Origin: JACRBR01 sp964371355
Lineage (GTDB): Bacteria > Chloroflexota > Dehalococcoidia > DSTF01 > JACRBR01
DNA length: 64,000 bases
NCBI GenBank assembly: GCA_964371355.1
Contig: CAYJMG010000021.1
Span: 1-64,000, forward strand
Direction: 5' to 3'
Shown: positions 25,332-34,298 of the stretch, piece after piece
How positions within the stretch are numbered: the first letter of the stretch is position 1
How the letters are laid out: the number at the start of each line of letters is the position of its first letter
Translations under genes and position numbers: made by a program
Notes under the pieces: generated by a model
Seen by the model: only the letters and a program-made list of their open reading frames with translations
What the model was told of the DNA's origin: nothing
Database searches by the model: none

Positions 25332-26267
25332 ATGCTACGCACACCCCGCACACGCACGCTGTTATTGCTGGCCGGCGCGCTGGCCACGGCCGCTTTCGCC
25401 GTCGCCTGCGGCGATGATGACGATGGCGGCGGCGATGACGCCACGCCCACGACGGCCGCGGCCACGACGCCCGCGCCGTCGGGTACGTCGGCGACCGGCG
25501 CCATCGACATCTCCGGCGTCGAAGAGCTGTCCGATGGCACCCTGGATATCGGCTCGGACATCGCCTACGCCCCGATCGAGTTCCTGGACGAGACCACCAA
25601 CGAGCCGGTCGGCCTCGACATCGACATCGCGAACGCGCTGGCTGCAGCGCTCGGTGTCGAGGCGAAGTTCAACAATGGCGCGTTCGACGGGCTCCTGGGC
25701 GCACTCGATGCGGAACGGTACGACGTCATCATGTCAGCGATGACGGCCAGCGAAGAGCGCAAGGAGCAGGTGGACTTCGTCGAGTACTTCAACGCCGGCT
25801 CCGGCATCATCGTCGCGAGCGGGAATCCCAAGGGCGTGACGACAGCCGACGACCTCTGCGGCCTGAAGGTCGCGGTGCAGGAGGGGACGGTGCAGGTCGA
25901 CTTCCTCGTCGGCCCCGAGGGCGAGCCCGGCGGGCAGGACCAGAAGTGCAAAGACGCGGGCAAGGACGGCATCGAGGTGCTGAAGTTCCCGACCGACCCG
26001 GAGGCAGTGCAGGCGCTCCTCTCGGGGCAGGCCGACGCGGAGATGGCCGACTTCCCGGTCGCGGCGTACTCGGCATCGCAGAACGAAGGCGAGATCGAGT
26101 TGATCCCCAACTACCAGATCGACCCGGCGCCGTACGGCATCGCGGTGCGGAAGAGCAGCACCGGGCTCAGCGGGGTGTTGCAGGAAGCGTTCGACGCGAT
26201 CGTCGCGGACGGCACGTACGACGAGATCCTCACGAAGTGGAACCTGGAGGCTGGAAAGCTCGACTGA
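25332..26267 (+). CDS. Polar amino-acid ABC transporter substrate-binding lipoprotein
   Basis: 311 residues. Lipoprotein signal with Cys26 (AAFAVAC), an acidic DDDDGG linker, then the SBP_bac_3 fold: DIAYAPIEFLDETTNEPVGL, DGLLGALDAERYDVIMSAMT and the YGIAVRK hinge end. The Arg expected to grip the ligand alpha-carboxylate falls in the usual SxTxSEERKEQVDF region. It delivers amino acids to the permease and ATPase that follow. Three GGAGGG tracts precede the ATG, the nearest five bases away. Complete system with the next two genes. Confidence 0.92.
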   Translation: MLRTPRTRTLLLLAGALATAAFAVACGDDDDGGGDDATPTTAAATTPAPSGTSATGAIDISGVEELSDGTLDIGSDIAYAPIEFLDETTNEPVGLDIDIANALAAALGVEAKFNNGAFDGLLGALDAERYDVIMSAMTASEERKEQVDFVEYFNAGSGIIVASGNPKGVTTADDLCGLKVAVQEGTVQVDFLVGPEGEPGGQDQKCKDAGKDGIEVLKFPTDPEAVQALLSGQADAEMADFPVAAYSASQNEGEIELIPNYQIDPAPYGIAVRKSSTGLSGVLQEAFDAIVADGTYDEILTKWNLEAGKLD

Positions 26268-26315
26268 CCTGCAACAACGTATCGGACGCGGAGCCCTCGG
26301 AAGTCCGGGGGCTCC

Positions 26316-27155
26316 GTGCTAGTCCCCATGGATGATCTCCTGCTGGCGCCCGCGCTCCTGGCCGCGAAGTTCGACTTCGGCACGGTGCGCGAGTACCTGT
26401 TCAGGGACATCGTCATCTGGTCGGCGTGGCGGACCCTCTACCTTTCGGCGCTGGCCCAGGTCATCGGCGTGGCGATCGGAGTGGTGGTGGCGGTGCCGCG
26501 CCACCTGCGGACGCCGGGGCTCAGCCAGCTAGCCGGTATCTACGTGTGGTTCTTCCGTGGCACGCCGCTGCTCCTGCAGATCTTCTTCTGGTTCAACGCA
26601 CTGCCCCTCTACGCTCCCGACGATGCGGGCTGGTGGATCTTCCAGTACCACAGAGACTGGTTGCTGCTCTCGTCCCGCGATGCCGCGCTTGTCGCCCTCG
26701 CTGTCAACGAAGGCGCCTACATGGCCGAGATCGTGCGTGCCGGGATCGAGTCGATCGAGTCAGGGCAGATGGACGCGGCGAAGTCGCTGGGCATGCGAAA
26801 TCTGCAGGCCATGCGGCTGGTGATCCTGCCCCAGGCCTTCCGGGTGATCGTGCCGCCGACCGGGAACGAGTTCAACGCCATGCTGAAGAACTCTTCGCTG
26901 GCGTCGGTGATCGCCTTTAACGAGCTGCTGTTCACGTCGCGCGGCGTGTACGCGCGGAACTACCAGGTGCTGGAGCTGCTGGTTGTGGCCAGCTTCTGGT
27001 ACCTGCTGTTTACCACCGTGTGGACGGTGATCCAGGATGAGATCGAGTGCCGGATGCGGCCCGACATGCGGCGGACCGGGCTGCTGACGCGCGTGCGCTC
27101 GGCCGTGACCCATCCGCCGCGCATGTTCGGTGGCGACGTGGGAGGTGGCCGGTGA
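26316..27155 (+). CDS. Polar amino-acid ABC transporter permease (HisM/GlnP family)
   Basis: 279 residues. Five or six transmembrane helices; the ATPase-contact EAA loop reads EIVRAGIESIESGQMDAAKS followed by LGMRNLQAM. RTLYLSALAQVIGVAIG and WFFRGTPLLLQIFF are typical of HisM/GlnP. A single permease gene implies a homodimer. I keep GTG 26316, four bases after a GGGGG tract; ATG 26328 is an alternative. It overlaps the ATPase gene by four bases (GTGA). About 49 bases separate it from the binding-protein gene. Confidence 0.92.
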   Translation: MLVPMDDLLLAPALLAAKFDFGTVREYLFRDIVIWSAWRTLYLSALAQVIGVAIGVVVAVPRHLRTPGLSQLAGIYVWFFRGTPLLLQIFFWFNALPLYAPDDAGWWIFQYHRDWLLLSSRDAALVALAVNEGAYMAEIVRAGIESIESGQMDAAKSLGMRNLQAMRLVILPQAFRVIVPPTGNEFNAMLKNSSLASVIAFNELLFTSRGVYARNYQVLELLVVASFWYLLFTTVWTVIQDEIECRMRPDMRRTGLLTRVRSAVTHPPRMFGGDVGGGR

Positions 27156-27928
27156 CGGACAGCGCCGCCGGGCCGATGGTGAGCATCCAGGACGTCCACA
27201 AGCGCTTCGGACGCCTCGAAGTCCTCAAGGGCGTGACGTTCGATGTCTCCCGAGGCGAGGTGATCGTGATCTTGGGGCCCAGTGGTTCGGGGAAGAGCAC
27301 GCTTCTGCGGCTGCTGGCGCATTTGGACAGGATGGACAGCGGGCGGATCTATGTCGACGGCCGGCTCGTCGGTTACGAGGAGCGCGGCGGTAAGCTGCGC
27401 GAATCCTCCGACCGGGCGGCGTCGCGAGCGCGTGCGGATGTGGCGATGGTGTTCCAGCGGTTCAACCTGTTCCCGCACCTCACCGCCCTGGGCAACGTCA
27501 CCTGCGCCCCCGTCCATGTGCGTGGGCTCGCACGCAAGATAGCCGTCGAGCGCGGGAAGGAGCTGTTGCATATGGTGGGCCTGGCCGAGAAGCTGGACGC
27601 TTATCCGTCTCAGCTCTCGGGCGGGCAGCAGCAGCGCGTTGCGATCGCACGGGCGCTGGCGATGAACCCGAAGGTGATGCTGTTCGACGAAGCGACGTCC
27701 GCGCTGGACCCGGAGCTGGTGGGCGAGGTGCTCGAGGTGATGAAGCAGCTCGCCCGCGGCGGCATGACGATGCTCGTCGTCACGCACGAGATGGGGTTCG
27801 CACGCGAGGCCGCCGACCGGGTGATGCTGATGGACGACGGCGTGGTGGTGGAGTCGAACACGCCGGCCGACTTCTTCGACCATCCAAGACACGAACGGAC
27901 AAAGTCCTTCCTATCAAAGATCCTGTGA
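27152..27928 (+). CDS. Polar amino-acid ABC transporter ATP-binding protein
   Basis: 258 residues. Walker A GPSGSGKST, Q-loop FQRFNLFPHLT, signature LSGGQQQRVAIARAL, Walker B VMLFDEATSALDPE and the switch His in VTHEMGF are all intact. Relative to GlnQ it carries a short insertion before the Q-loop (ERGGKLRESSDRAASRARAD). Start is GTG 27152, six bases after GGAGG and overlapping the permease stop; the longer open frame from 27047 runs inside the permease gene and is discarded. Confidence 0.93.
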   Translation: MTDSAAGPMVSIQDVHKRFGRLEVLKGVTFDVSRGEVIVILGPSGSGKSTLLRLLAHLDRMDSGRIYVDGRLVGYEERGGKLRESSDRAASRARADVAMVFQRFNLFPHLTALGNVTCAPVHVRGLARKIAVERGKELLHMVGLAEKLDAYPSQLSGGQQQRVAIARALAMNPKVMLFDEATSALDPELVGEVLEVMKQLARGGMTMLVVTHEMGFAREAADRVMLMDDGVVVESNTPADFFDHPRHERTKSFLSKIL

Positions 27929-28072
27929 AGGGACGAGCCAGGGGCAACGGCAAAGGGCACGGTTGGCCCGCACGCGTCTGCAGCGGCCCCCCTTGACATC
28001 GCCGCTCGTCAAATTTCGGGACGTTGACGTGCAGCTATCGATTGCGGTTGCGAGTATTTGTACGCTCATCTC

Positions 28073-28834
28073 GTGCGGATCGAGGTGGCCCTTACACCGA
28101 AGCTCCTGCGTCAGCCGCACCGGTATGCGGCCGGTGTCGTCGACGTGCTGCGCGCGTCGACCTCGCTCGTGGCGATGCACGAGAACGGGCTGTTGCGCTC
28201 GATCGTCAGCGAGAACATTCACCAGGCGCGCCAGCTCTCGCGCGCCAACTTCTCATTGCTGTGTGGTGAGGTGAAGGCGGTTCCGCCCGCCGGCTTCGAC
28301 TACGGCAACTCACCGTCCGAGTTCGCGGGCCTGTCGTTCAAGGGTAAGTCCGCCGTGATCATGACCACCAACGGTACCCGGGCGATCGCCGCCGCCGCCG
28401 CGGCTCCCTTCGTGGCGATCGCGGCGCTCACGAACCGGGCGGCCGTTGCGCGCCGCCTCCTCGACGAGGCGCAGCGCCGCGCGCTCGATATCGCCATCGT
28501 CTGCGCCGGCGCCGACCGTGGCGCAACGTTCGCGCTCGAGGACACGGCCGTTGCCGGCGCTGTCGTCGAAGCCGCGCATGACGCGGACGGCGGTCTCCAC
28601 CTCACCGACTCGGCCTGGGCGGCGCTGCACCTGTGGCGATGGTACCGGGGCGACGCCATGCGGGCCTTCCGCCAGTCGCGGCATGGGCGTGGCCTGCTCG
28701 ATCTCGGGTTCGAGGCTGATCTCCGGTACGCGGCGCGCGCGGACGTCTCAACGGCGGTGCCGGCGCTCTCCATCGAGCACGGGCTCCGCGTGCTGCGTTC
28801 GCGTCCCCCACGCACGAAGACGCCGAGTTCGTAG
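28073..28834 (+). CDS. comB: 2-phosphosulfolactate phosphatase-like protein (ComB family)
   Basis: 253 residues. ComB hydrolyses 2-phosphosulfolactate in coenzyme M synthesis, but bacterial members are widespread without that pathway and may act on other phospho-acids. Recognisable are VVDVLRAST, LCGEVKAVPPAGFDYGNSP and TTNGTRAI, the Asp, Glu and Asn-Gly-Thr segments of the Mg site. I place the start at GTG 28073; a TTG at 28058 is possible, and neither has a clear ribosome site. No other coenzyme M genes are near. It converges on the SDR gene over a terminator. Confidence 0.8.
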   Translation: MRIEVALTPKLLRQPHRYAAGVVDVLRASTSLVAMHENGLLRSIVSENIHQARQLSRANFSLLCGEVKAVPPAGFDYGNSPSEFAGLSFKGKSAVIMTTNGTRAIAAAAAAPFVAIAALTNRAAVARRLLDEAQRRALDIAIVCAGADRGATFALEDTAVAGAVVEAAHDADGGLHLTDSAWAALHLWRWYRGDAMRAFRQSRHGRGLLDLGFEADLRYAARADVSTAVPALSIEHGLRVLRSRPPRTKTPSS

Positions 28835-28848
28835 GAAAAGCAGGAGGC

Positions 28849-28866
28849 GCGCCCCCAAAGGGGCGC
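28849..28866. terminator. Hairpin between convergent comB-like and SDR genes
   Basis: Seven-bp all-GC stem (28849-28855 with 28860-28866), loop CAAA, 14 bases after the comB-like stop and 30 bases after the SDR stop. No T-run on either side. Confidence 0.5.
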
Positions 28867-28896
28867 CCCCGTCCGCTACCTGCTATTCCCGGCTTC

Positions 28897-29826
28897 CTAC
28901 GCCTTTTCCTTCGCTGGCCACTGGTTGGCCAGCGCGCCCGTCACGTCGGACATCTTCGCGTCGAGTTCATCGGTCGTCCAGACGTGGCCCCCCTCTGCGG
29001 TGATCTTCGTCGTGATCTCGGGGAGGCTGTACAGACCGATCAAGGGCCCGCTCACCATGAAGTCGCGGCCGTTGACGTTACTCGCGGCGTCGGTGCAAAG
29101 CCAGGCGACGAACGGCCCGATCGCGTCGGGGTTATTCGCCTTGCCGAACGCCTCGAGCGCCTGGAAGCCGGCCATGCCGGCGGCGCCGCCCTTCTGCGCT
29201 GCCTCGCGCATCTCGTCGCTGATGACGAGGCGGGTCCCCGCGCGCGGCCGGATCGCGTTGCTGCGCACGCCGTAGCCGCCCATGTCTCGCGCCAGCGTGC
29301 GAGAGAGGCCGACGATGCCTTCCTTCGCCGCGGCGTAGTTGGCCTGCCCGCGGTTGCCCAGCCCCGACTCGGACGCCGTGTGGACGAAGACGCCGCTGCG
29401 CTGCTGGCGGAACACGACGGCGGCGTGCTTGCTGAGGTTGAAGTGGCCCTTCAGGTGCACCGCCAGGACGATGTCCCACTCCTCCTCGGTCATGTTGAAG
29501 ACCATCTTGTCGCGGAGGATGCCTGCGTTGTTGACCACGATGTCGAGCCGGCCGAAGGCGTCGAGTGCCTGCTGCACCATGCGGTCGCCCGCCGCGAAGT
29601 CGGCCACGTTGTCGTAGTTGGCGACTGCGTCGCTGCCCATCTTCTTGACTTCGGATACCACCTCATCGGCTGGGCCGCGCTCGCCGCCGGTGCCGGCCGC
29701 CGTGCCGCCGAAGTCGTTCACGACGACCCGCGCGCCTTCCGACGCCAGCGCCAGGCACTCGCCGCGCCCGATGCCGCGCCCGCCGCCCGTGACGATCGCG
29801 ACCTTTCCCTCCAGCCGGTTACCCAT
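28897..29826 (-). CDS. Short-chain dehydrogenase/reductase
   Basis: 309 residues. NAD(P)-binding TGGGRGIG at about 14-21, NNAG, catalytic Ser in HTASESG and YAAAK. The N-terminal part resembles the 3-hydroxyacyl-CoA dehydrogenase unit of multifunctional enzyme type 2, with the characteristic long VNDFGGTAAGTGGERGPAD insertion after strand 2, which favours an acyl-CoA substrate. Start ATG 29826 has AAGGAGG seven bases upstream; the frame to 29946 lacks a site. A monocistronic gene by its surroundings. Confidence 0.9.
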   Translation of the reverse strand: MGNRLEGKVAIVTGGGRGIGRGECLALASEGARVVVNDFGGTAAGTGGERGPADEVVSEVKKMGSDAVANYDNVADFAAGDRMVQQALDAFGRLDIVVNNAGILRDKMVFNMTEEEWDIVLAVHLKGHFNLSKHAAVVFRQQRSGVFVHTASESGLGNRGQANYAAAKEGIVGLSRTLARDMGGYGVRSNAIRPRAGTRLVISDEMREAAQKGGAAGMAGFQALEAFGKANNPDAIGPFVAWLCTDAASNVNGRDFMVSGPLIGLYSLPEITTKITAEGGHVWTTDELDAKMSDVTGALANQWPAKEKA

Positions 29827-30100
29827 GGTGAAGCCTCCTTGTGGCCAATGTTGCTGAAGGCCCGTGTAGAACGGGCCGATCCCTTCGTTTTCCGCAGTCC
29901 CGAACCCCGTTTCGGACAGCGATCGGCAATGTACGGGAGGCCCCACGTATGGGCAACAGTCGGCAGATGCGCTGAAGGCGCGGCCGTCGCCCCCGCGACG
30001 CTTTGCGCGCGGGCCGGATCAGCCATCAAGGCTTCCGCAGATGTGTGTCGATCCGCCTCGCCGAGCGGGACCAACATCGGGTCACAGGGTCAGCGTGTGT

Positions 30101-30775
30101 CTAGGAAGCGGCGGCGCCCTGAGGCTGCACCATAATCTCGCGGAAGGCCTGTTGCGCAGCCGGTGGACCGTCGCAGGAAAGGGTGGGGAGCAGGCGGGCG
30201 CGCCCCTCGCCACGAGCGTTGAGGAAAGCGACCAGCGCTTCGGGCGTCGCGGTGATCGTGAGATCCGCGCCCGCGATCTCCTCTTGTCGAGACTCCCACC
30301 GCCCTTTCTGAAAGGCGAGTACGACGGGCGCGCGGCCATCGAAGCGGAACAGCCAGGTCAGCGGGCCGGCGGGCTTGTTGTCGCGCCGCCGGTTCAAGAA
30401 TACGGCCGCCGCCTGCAGGACCATCTCCGGAAACACGGGCTCGCCCGGCAGCGGCGGCCGCATCGCGTACTCGATGCCCCAGACCGCCAGCGACTCCAAC
30501 ACTGGCGCCAGGTCGCGGCCTTTCTGCGTGAGGCGGTACCAGACCTCGCGCCGCCCCTCGACGCTGTCGCGCTCGATGATGCCCTCGGCCTCCAGCTCGC
30601 GCAGACGGGCCGAGAGCCACTTCGGGGTGATGCCCCCCATGTAGCGGAGGAGGTCGGTGAACCGCTGTGGGCCGCGCAGCAGGTCGCGCACGACGAGCAG
30701 GGACCACTTCTCGCCGATTACCTCGAGCGATCGGGCGATCACGCAGAAATGCCCGTATTCCCTGGTCCTTGCCAT
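30101..30775 (-). CDS. HxlR-family regulator with C-terminal SCP2-like domain
   Basis: 224 residues. Winged helix: CVIARSLEVIGEKWSLLVVR, RFTDLLRYMGGITPKWLSAR and a GRREVWYRLTQKG wing, the HxlR pattern that binds dyad operators and often senses redox or electrophiles. The second half (about 125-215) looks like an SCP2 sterol-carrier-type pocket, suggesting a hydrophobic ligand. Start ATG 30775, preceded by AGAGG. It is divergent from the DHA2 efflux gene with a palindromic operator between, so it most likely represses that pump. Confidence 0.88.
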   Translation of the reverse strand: MARTREYGHFCVIARSLEVIGEKWSLLVVRDLLRGPQRFTDLLRYMGGITPKWLSARLRELEAEGIIERDSVEGRREVWYRLTQKGRDLAPVLESLAVWGIEYAMRPPLPGEPVFPEMVLQAAAVFLNRRRDNKPAGPLTWLFRFDGRAPVVLAFQKGRWESRQEEIAGADLTITATPEALVAFLNARGEGRARLLPTLSCDGPPAAQQAFREIMVQPQGAAAS

Positions 30776-30784
30776 GCCTGCCTC

Positions 30785-30814
30785 TTGACAGTTAGACTTT
30801 CTTGAAGATAGTAT
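30785..30814 (+). promoter_or_regulatory. Promoter of the DHA2 efflux gene
   Basis: TTGACA at 30785-30790 and TAGTAT at 30809-30814, 18 bases apart: a strong sigma-70-type promoter reading toward the MFS gene at 30849. The -10 lies inside the operator palindrome. Confidence 0.75.
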
Positions 30815-30824
30815 CTTCGAGAAA
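30798..30824. promoter_or_regulatory. Palindromic operator for the HxlR regulator
   Basis: Arms 30798-30810 and 30812-30824 pair around a central G with one mismatch in 13; the inner 7-bp arms GAAGATA/TATCTTC are perfect. It covers the -10 of the efflux promoter, and lies 23 bases before the regulator start, so repression of both is expected. Confidence 0.75.
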
Positions 30825-30848
30825 CAGTTTACCACGCGGGAGGCCCGC

Positions 30849-32432
30849 ATGTCATCCCCAACCAGCCGCTTCCGCACCCCGCTTGCCGTCTTCGCCGTTG
30901 CCGCGGGCCTCTTCATGGGCCTGCTGGACCTGTCCATTGTGACCATCGTCATCCCGGAAATTGGCCGCGACCTGGACGCCAGCTTCACGCAGATGTCGTG
31001 GGTGGTGAACGCGTACGTCCTCGTAACCGCCGCCGCCATCATCCCGGCGGGCAGGCTCGGCGACGGCATCGGCCGGAAGCGCGTGTTCGCGGCGGGCATG
31101 GCGCTGTTCGCGGTCGCTTCCCTGCTCTGCGGCATCGCCCCGGCCGCGGGTTGGCTCATCGCCTTTCGCGCGCTGCAGGGTCTCGGCGGCGCCGCCATGG
31201 TTACGCTGTCGCTCGCCCTGCTCTCCCAGATCCTGCCAGAGGAGAAGCGGCAGCTCGGGTACATGCTGTGGAGCGCGACGGGCGGGCTCGCGCTGGCCGC
31301 CGGCCCCTCACTGGGCGGTGTCCTGACCGAGTTCTCGACCTGGCGGTGGGTCTTCATCGTCAACGTGCCGATCGCGGCCCTCGCCCTTCCCCTCGTCATT
31401 CTCAACGCCGCCGAACAGCGCTCCGGGCGTGCGGTCGCAGCGCGGTTCGACTGGGCGGGGCTGGTGACCGTCGTCGGCGGCCTCGCGGCGCTGTCTCTTG
31501 GACTGCTGCAGGGGCAGCAGTGGGGCTGGACGTCGGCTCGCATCCTCACACTGTTGTCTGCCGCGGGCGTCCTGCTGGCCGGGTTCTTCGTCATCGAGTC
31601 GGCTGTGCGCGTGCCGATGGTCCCGCTGCGGTACTTCCGCAACCCGCGGTTCGCCGCCGCCTGCGCCGGCTGGTTCGGTGCGATGTTCGCCTTCATCTCG
31701 GTCTTCTTCTTCCTGCCGGTGTACCTGGAGGTCGTGCGCGAATACTCCGTGCTCAAGGCGTCGCTCGCACTCTCGCCGGGGCCGTTCATGGCGTTTCTGC
31801 TTGCGCCCGTCGCCATGGTCGCCGCGCGCCGGCTGGGACCGGCGGTGGTGTGCTGCATGGGCATCGCGGTGGTCGGCGGCTCGGTGCTGCTGACCTCGCG
31901 CATCGGCGCCGACTGGTCGTACACGCAGATCATCCTGCTGGCCCTGCTTACGGGCGTCGGGTTCGGGCTTGCCGTGCCGACGCTGACGCAGTTGGCCATG
32001 GACGCCCTGGACGCGGACGAGGTCGGGGTCGGCGCGGCGATCTTCAACACCGTGCGCCAGGTGGCCGGCGTGGTCGCACTGTCGACCCTCGGCGCGGCGT
32101 TGCAGGAGCGCATGATCTCGTCCTTCTCCAGCGCCCTCAGTACGAGCGCCTTGCCCCAAGGGATCCGTCCTGCCGTCCAGACGGAGTTCGAGCGGCGGGC
32201 GACGCAACGCGCCGGCCTATCGGCGGGCGAACTGCCTGCAGACCTGGCCGCCGAGATCCAGCGCCTCGCGTCGGTCGCGCTCGTCGATGGACTGGAGTTG
32301 GTCTACGTGATCGCGGGGGCTCTGTGCCTTGCGATGCTGGCCGGGGCGGTCGCGCTGCTCACACGCGCTCCGGCGGTACGGACCGTGAGCGTACCGGCGG
32401 TCGAACCGGCACAAGCCGAGCCCGCGTCCTGA
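30849..32432 (+). CDS. DHA2-family MFS drug efflux transporter (EmrB/QacA type)
   Basis: 527 residues with about 14 hydrophobic segments. Motif A GRLGDGIGRKRVF, motif D1 LLDLSIVTIVIPEI near the start, and motif C GLALAAGPSLGGVL mark DHA2 drug:proton antiporters. A long periplasmic-side insertion (about 420-470) precedes the last helix, as in EmrB/QacA. GGAGG lies about seven bases before the ATG. Controlled by the divergent HxlR gene. Substrate unknown. Confidence 0.92.
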   Translation: MSSPTSRFRTPLAVFAVAAGLFMGLLDLSIVTIVIPEIGRDLDASFTQMSWVVNAYVLVTAAAIIPAGRLGDGIGRKRVFAAGMALFAVASLLCGIAPAAGWLIAFRALQGLGGAAMVTLSLALLSQILPEEKRQLGYMLWSATGGLALAAGPSLGGVLTEFSTWRWVFIVNVPIAALALPLVILNAAEQRSGRAVAARFDWAGLVTVVGGLAALSLGLLQGQQWGWTSARILTLLSAAGVLLAGFFVIESAVRVPMVPLRYFRNPRFAAACAGWFGAMFAFISVFFFLPVYLEVVREYSVLKASLALSPGPFMAFLLAPVAMVAARRLGPAVVCCMGIAVVGGSVLLTSRIGADWSYTQIILLALLTGVGFGLAVPTLTQLAMDALDADEVGVGAAIFNTVRQVAGVVALSTLGAALQERMISSFSSALSTSALPQGIRPAVQTEFERRATQRAGLSAGELPADLAAEIQRLASVALVDGLELVYVIAGALCLAMLAGAVALLTRAPAVRTVSVPAVEPAQAEPAS

Positions 32433-32474
32433 ACAGGAAGATGATCAGCACGGCACGAGCAGGAGGTACCAGAG

Positions 32475-32681
32475 ATGACGGACTTCACTGGAGTTACGCT
32501 GCAGGATCAGTACAACGTGATCGTTGCTGAGAGGGAGCGACGCATCGCCGGCGACGCCTGGCGGCGGCGCTGGATGCGGCTCAACACGCGCGACGCCTCG
32601 TCCGTCTGCTGTGCCGAAGGCGCGGAGGCGGCCCGGTGCGCCGGGCCGGTCTCTCGGCCCTCGTCCGTCGCCTTGCCGTGA
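32475..32681 (+). CDS. Small hypothetical protein downstream of the efflux gene
   Basis: 68 residues. AGGAGG eight bases before the ATG is among the best ribosome sites here. The first 40 residues (MTDFTGVTLQDQYN, ERERRIAGDAWRRRW) look like a real amphipathic start; the rest is Ala/Arg/Pro-rich. It follows the pump by 42 bases and may be co-transcribed. No family recognised. Confidence 0.5.
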   Translation: MTDFTGVTLQDQYNVIVAERERRIAGDAWRRRWMRLNTRDASSVCCAEGAEAARCAGPVSRPSSVALP

Positions 32682-32716
32682 CGCTTGGGGTTGACGCTCG
32701 CGCGGCCGCACCAGCG

Positions 32717-34123
32717 CTAGCCTTCGAGGCTGCTGACCCAGAGCAGCATCGCGGCGATGGCGCGGTATGGTCGCCAGGCTTCGGCCAGTATCTCGAGGTC
32801 CTGCTGACGTAAGGGGCTGCTCGCGCCAGTCAGCCGGGCCGCGGCACGACGCAGACCAAGATCGCCCGCGGGGAATGCGTCCTGCTGTCCCGCCGCGACG
32901 AGTGCGATCATTTGCGCCGTCCAGGGCCCGACGCCCGGCACCGCCCGCAACGTGCCTTCGATTTCATCAAGCGGCGTGGCCGCGTCGATCCGAAGCTGCC
33001 CATCGGCGCCGGCACGCGCGAAGGCACGGATGCTCTCCGCGCGAGCGCCGGGCAGCCCGATGTCGCGAAGGCGTTGCATACTCGCGCCGGCGATGCGCTC
33101 GGGAGAAGGGAACGTGTGCGTGAGTCGCATCGAGCCCAGACCTGCCACCGGCTCGCCGAACGCCGCCACGAGGCGTCCCGCCAGCGTCGTGGCGCCCGCG
33201 ACGGACACCTGCTGGCCCAGCATGATGCGCACCGAGGTCTCGAACGGATCCCAGGCGCCCGGCGTCCTTAACCCCGCATACCTGCGCACAAGGGGCCGCA
33301 GCAGGCGATCCCGCGCGAGGGGTGTCGCGGCGGCGGGTGTGCGGTCCAGACCAAAGAGGCGTCGGCAACGCTCGACCTCGTCCAGCAACGACACCAGGGC
33401 CGGCAGATGGGCCACCACCACGAGGTGCGCGCCATCGCCCGCGTCCGAAACCTCGATCACGCCCGGGTTGCCGGCCGTTGATATCGTGCGCCGGTACACA
33501 CCGTCCGCGATCGCCTCGACGCCGGGGATCGCGCGCGGTGCCCTGTGGGACAGCAGCGCGGGGAAGGCCAGGGGGCCGGCGTATGGGACCCGCAACGGGA
33601 GGCCGCCGTCAACGACGAGCCGGTCGGCGTCCCTTCGCTTCGCTCGCAGCTCGACGGGTGTGAAGCGGAAGAACGATGACATCACGCGGTTCATCTGGCG
33701 GACGCTGGCGAAACCGGAAGCGTACGCCACGTCGACGATCCGCAGGTCGGTTTCGTCCAGTAGTCTCCGGGCGAAGTGCGCGCGGCGCGACCGGGCGACG
33801 AACGATGGAGTCGCGCCGATGCGCTCGTGGAAGATGCGGCGAAGATGCCGGCCCGTCAGACCGAGGCGTTGCGCGAGCGCGTCCTCCGAGCCGGCGTCGA
33901 GCACACCTTGCGCGATGAGCGAGAGCCCGCGCCCCACCACGCCGTCGCCATCGGTGAGTGGCGGGAGGCGGTCGGGGCGGCAGCGCAGGCAAGGCCGGTA
34001 GCCGGCCGCCTCCGCCGCCACGCCCGAGGCGAACGGCTGACAGTTGCGCTCAAGAGGCCGGGCCGTGCACTCGGCGCGGCAGTAGATGCCGGTGGTGCGG
34101 ACCGCGTTTACGGCGAAGCTCAT
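32717..34123 (-). CDS. Ada/AraC-type regulator fused to AlkA-type 3-methyladenine DNA glycosylase
   Basis: 468 residues. Order: Ada zinc-finger methyl acceptor (RTTGIYCRAEC with CLRC, four Cys), AraC helix-turn-helix (about 80-165, DVAYASGFASVRQMNRVM), AlkA N-terminal domain, then HhH-GPD glycosylase with VPGVGPWTAQMIAL and catalytic Asp in FPAGDLGLRRAA. The protein thus senses methylphosphotriesters, activates transcription and excises alkylated bases. The Ada domain begins directly at FAVNAVRTTG, without the usual helix before it. Start ATG 34123. Divergent from SRPBCC-ogt, which it probably activates. Confidence 0.92.
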   Translation of the reverse strand: MSFAVNAVRTTGIYCRAECTARPLERNCQPFASGVAAEAAGYRPCLRCRPDRLPPLTDGDGVVGRGLSLIAQGVLDAGSEDALAQRLGLTGRHLRRIFHERIGATPSFVARSRRAHFARRLLDETDLRIVDVAYASGFASVRQMNRVMSSFFRFTPVELRAKRRDADRLVVDGGLPLRVPYAGPLAFPALLSHRAPRAIPGVEAIADGVYRRTISTAGNPGVIEVSDAGDGAHLVVVAHLPALVSLLDEVERCRRLFGLDRTPAAATPLARDRLLRPLVRRYAGLRTPGAWDPFETSVRIMLGQQVSVAGATTLAGRLVAAFGEPVAGLGSMRLTHTFPSPERIAGASMQRLRDIGLPGARAESIRAFARAGADGQLRIDAATPLDEIEGTLRAVPGVGPWTAQMIALVAAGQQDAFPAGDLGLRRAAARLTGASSPLRQQDLEILAEAWRPYRAIAAMLLWVSSLEG

Positions 34124-34166
34124 GGGTGTATCTTCGCTCGTGTGGGGTCGCGGTTCCAGACATATT

Positions 34167-34189
34167 CGGACATCCGGCCAACGTGTCCG
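34167..34189. promoter_or_regulatory. Inverted repeat in the divergent alkylation-repair promoter region
   Basis: CGGACA (34167-34172) and TGTCCG (34184-34189) form an interrupted dyad, and flanking bases extend it to eight of nine matches. It lies 44 bases before the Ada/AlkA start, in the region shared with the ogt operon. Candidate regulator site; Ada-type boxes are not conserved enough to confirm. Confidence 0.35.
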
Positions 34190-34298
34190 GATTCGTCCAG
34201 CCGGAGGCCGCCCGCGATGCAATGATGGACACCGATGGCCGCCACGCAGGGTGCGCGACCACAGGGCACAAAACCGCCTCGGGAAACAGGAGGAACAC

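Noticed and set aside
30776..32113. Extension of the HxlR frame to 670 codons
   Set aside because: Runs antisense through the DHA2 pump and its promoter; the HxlR family start is plain at 30775.
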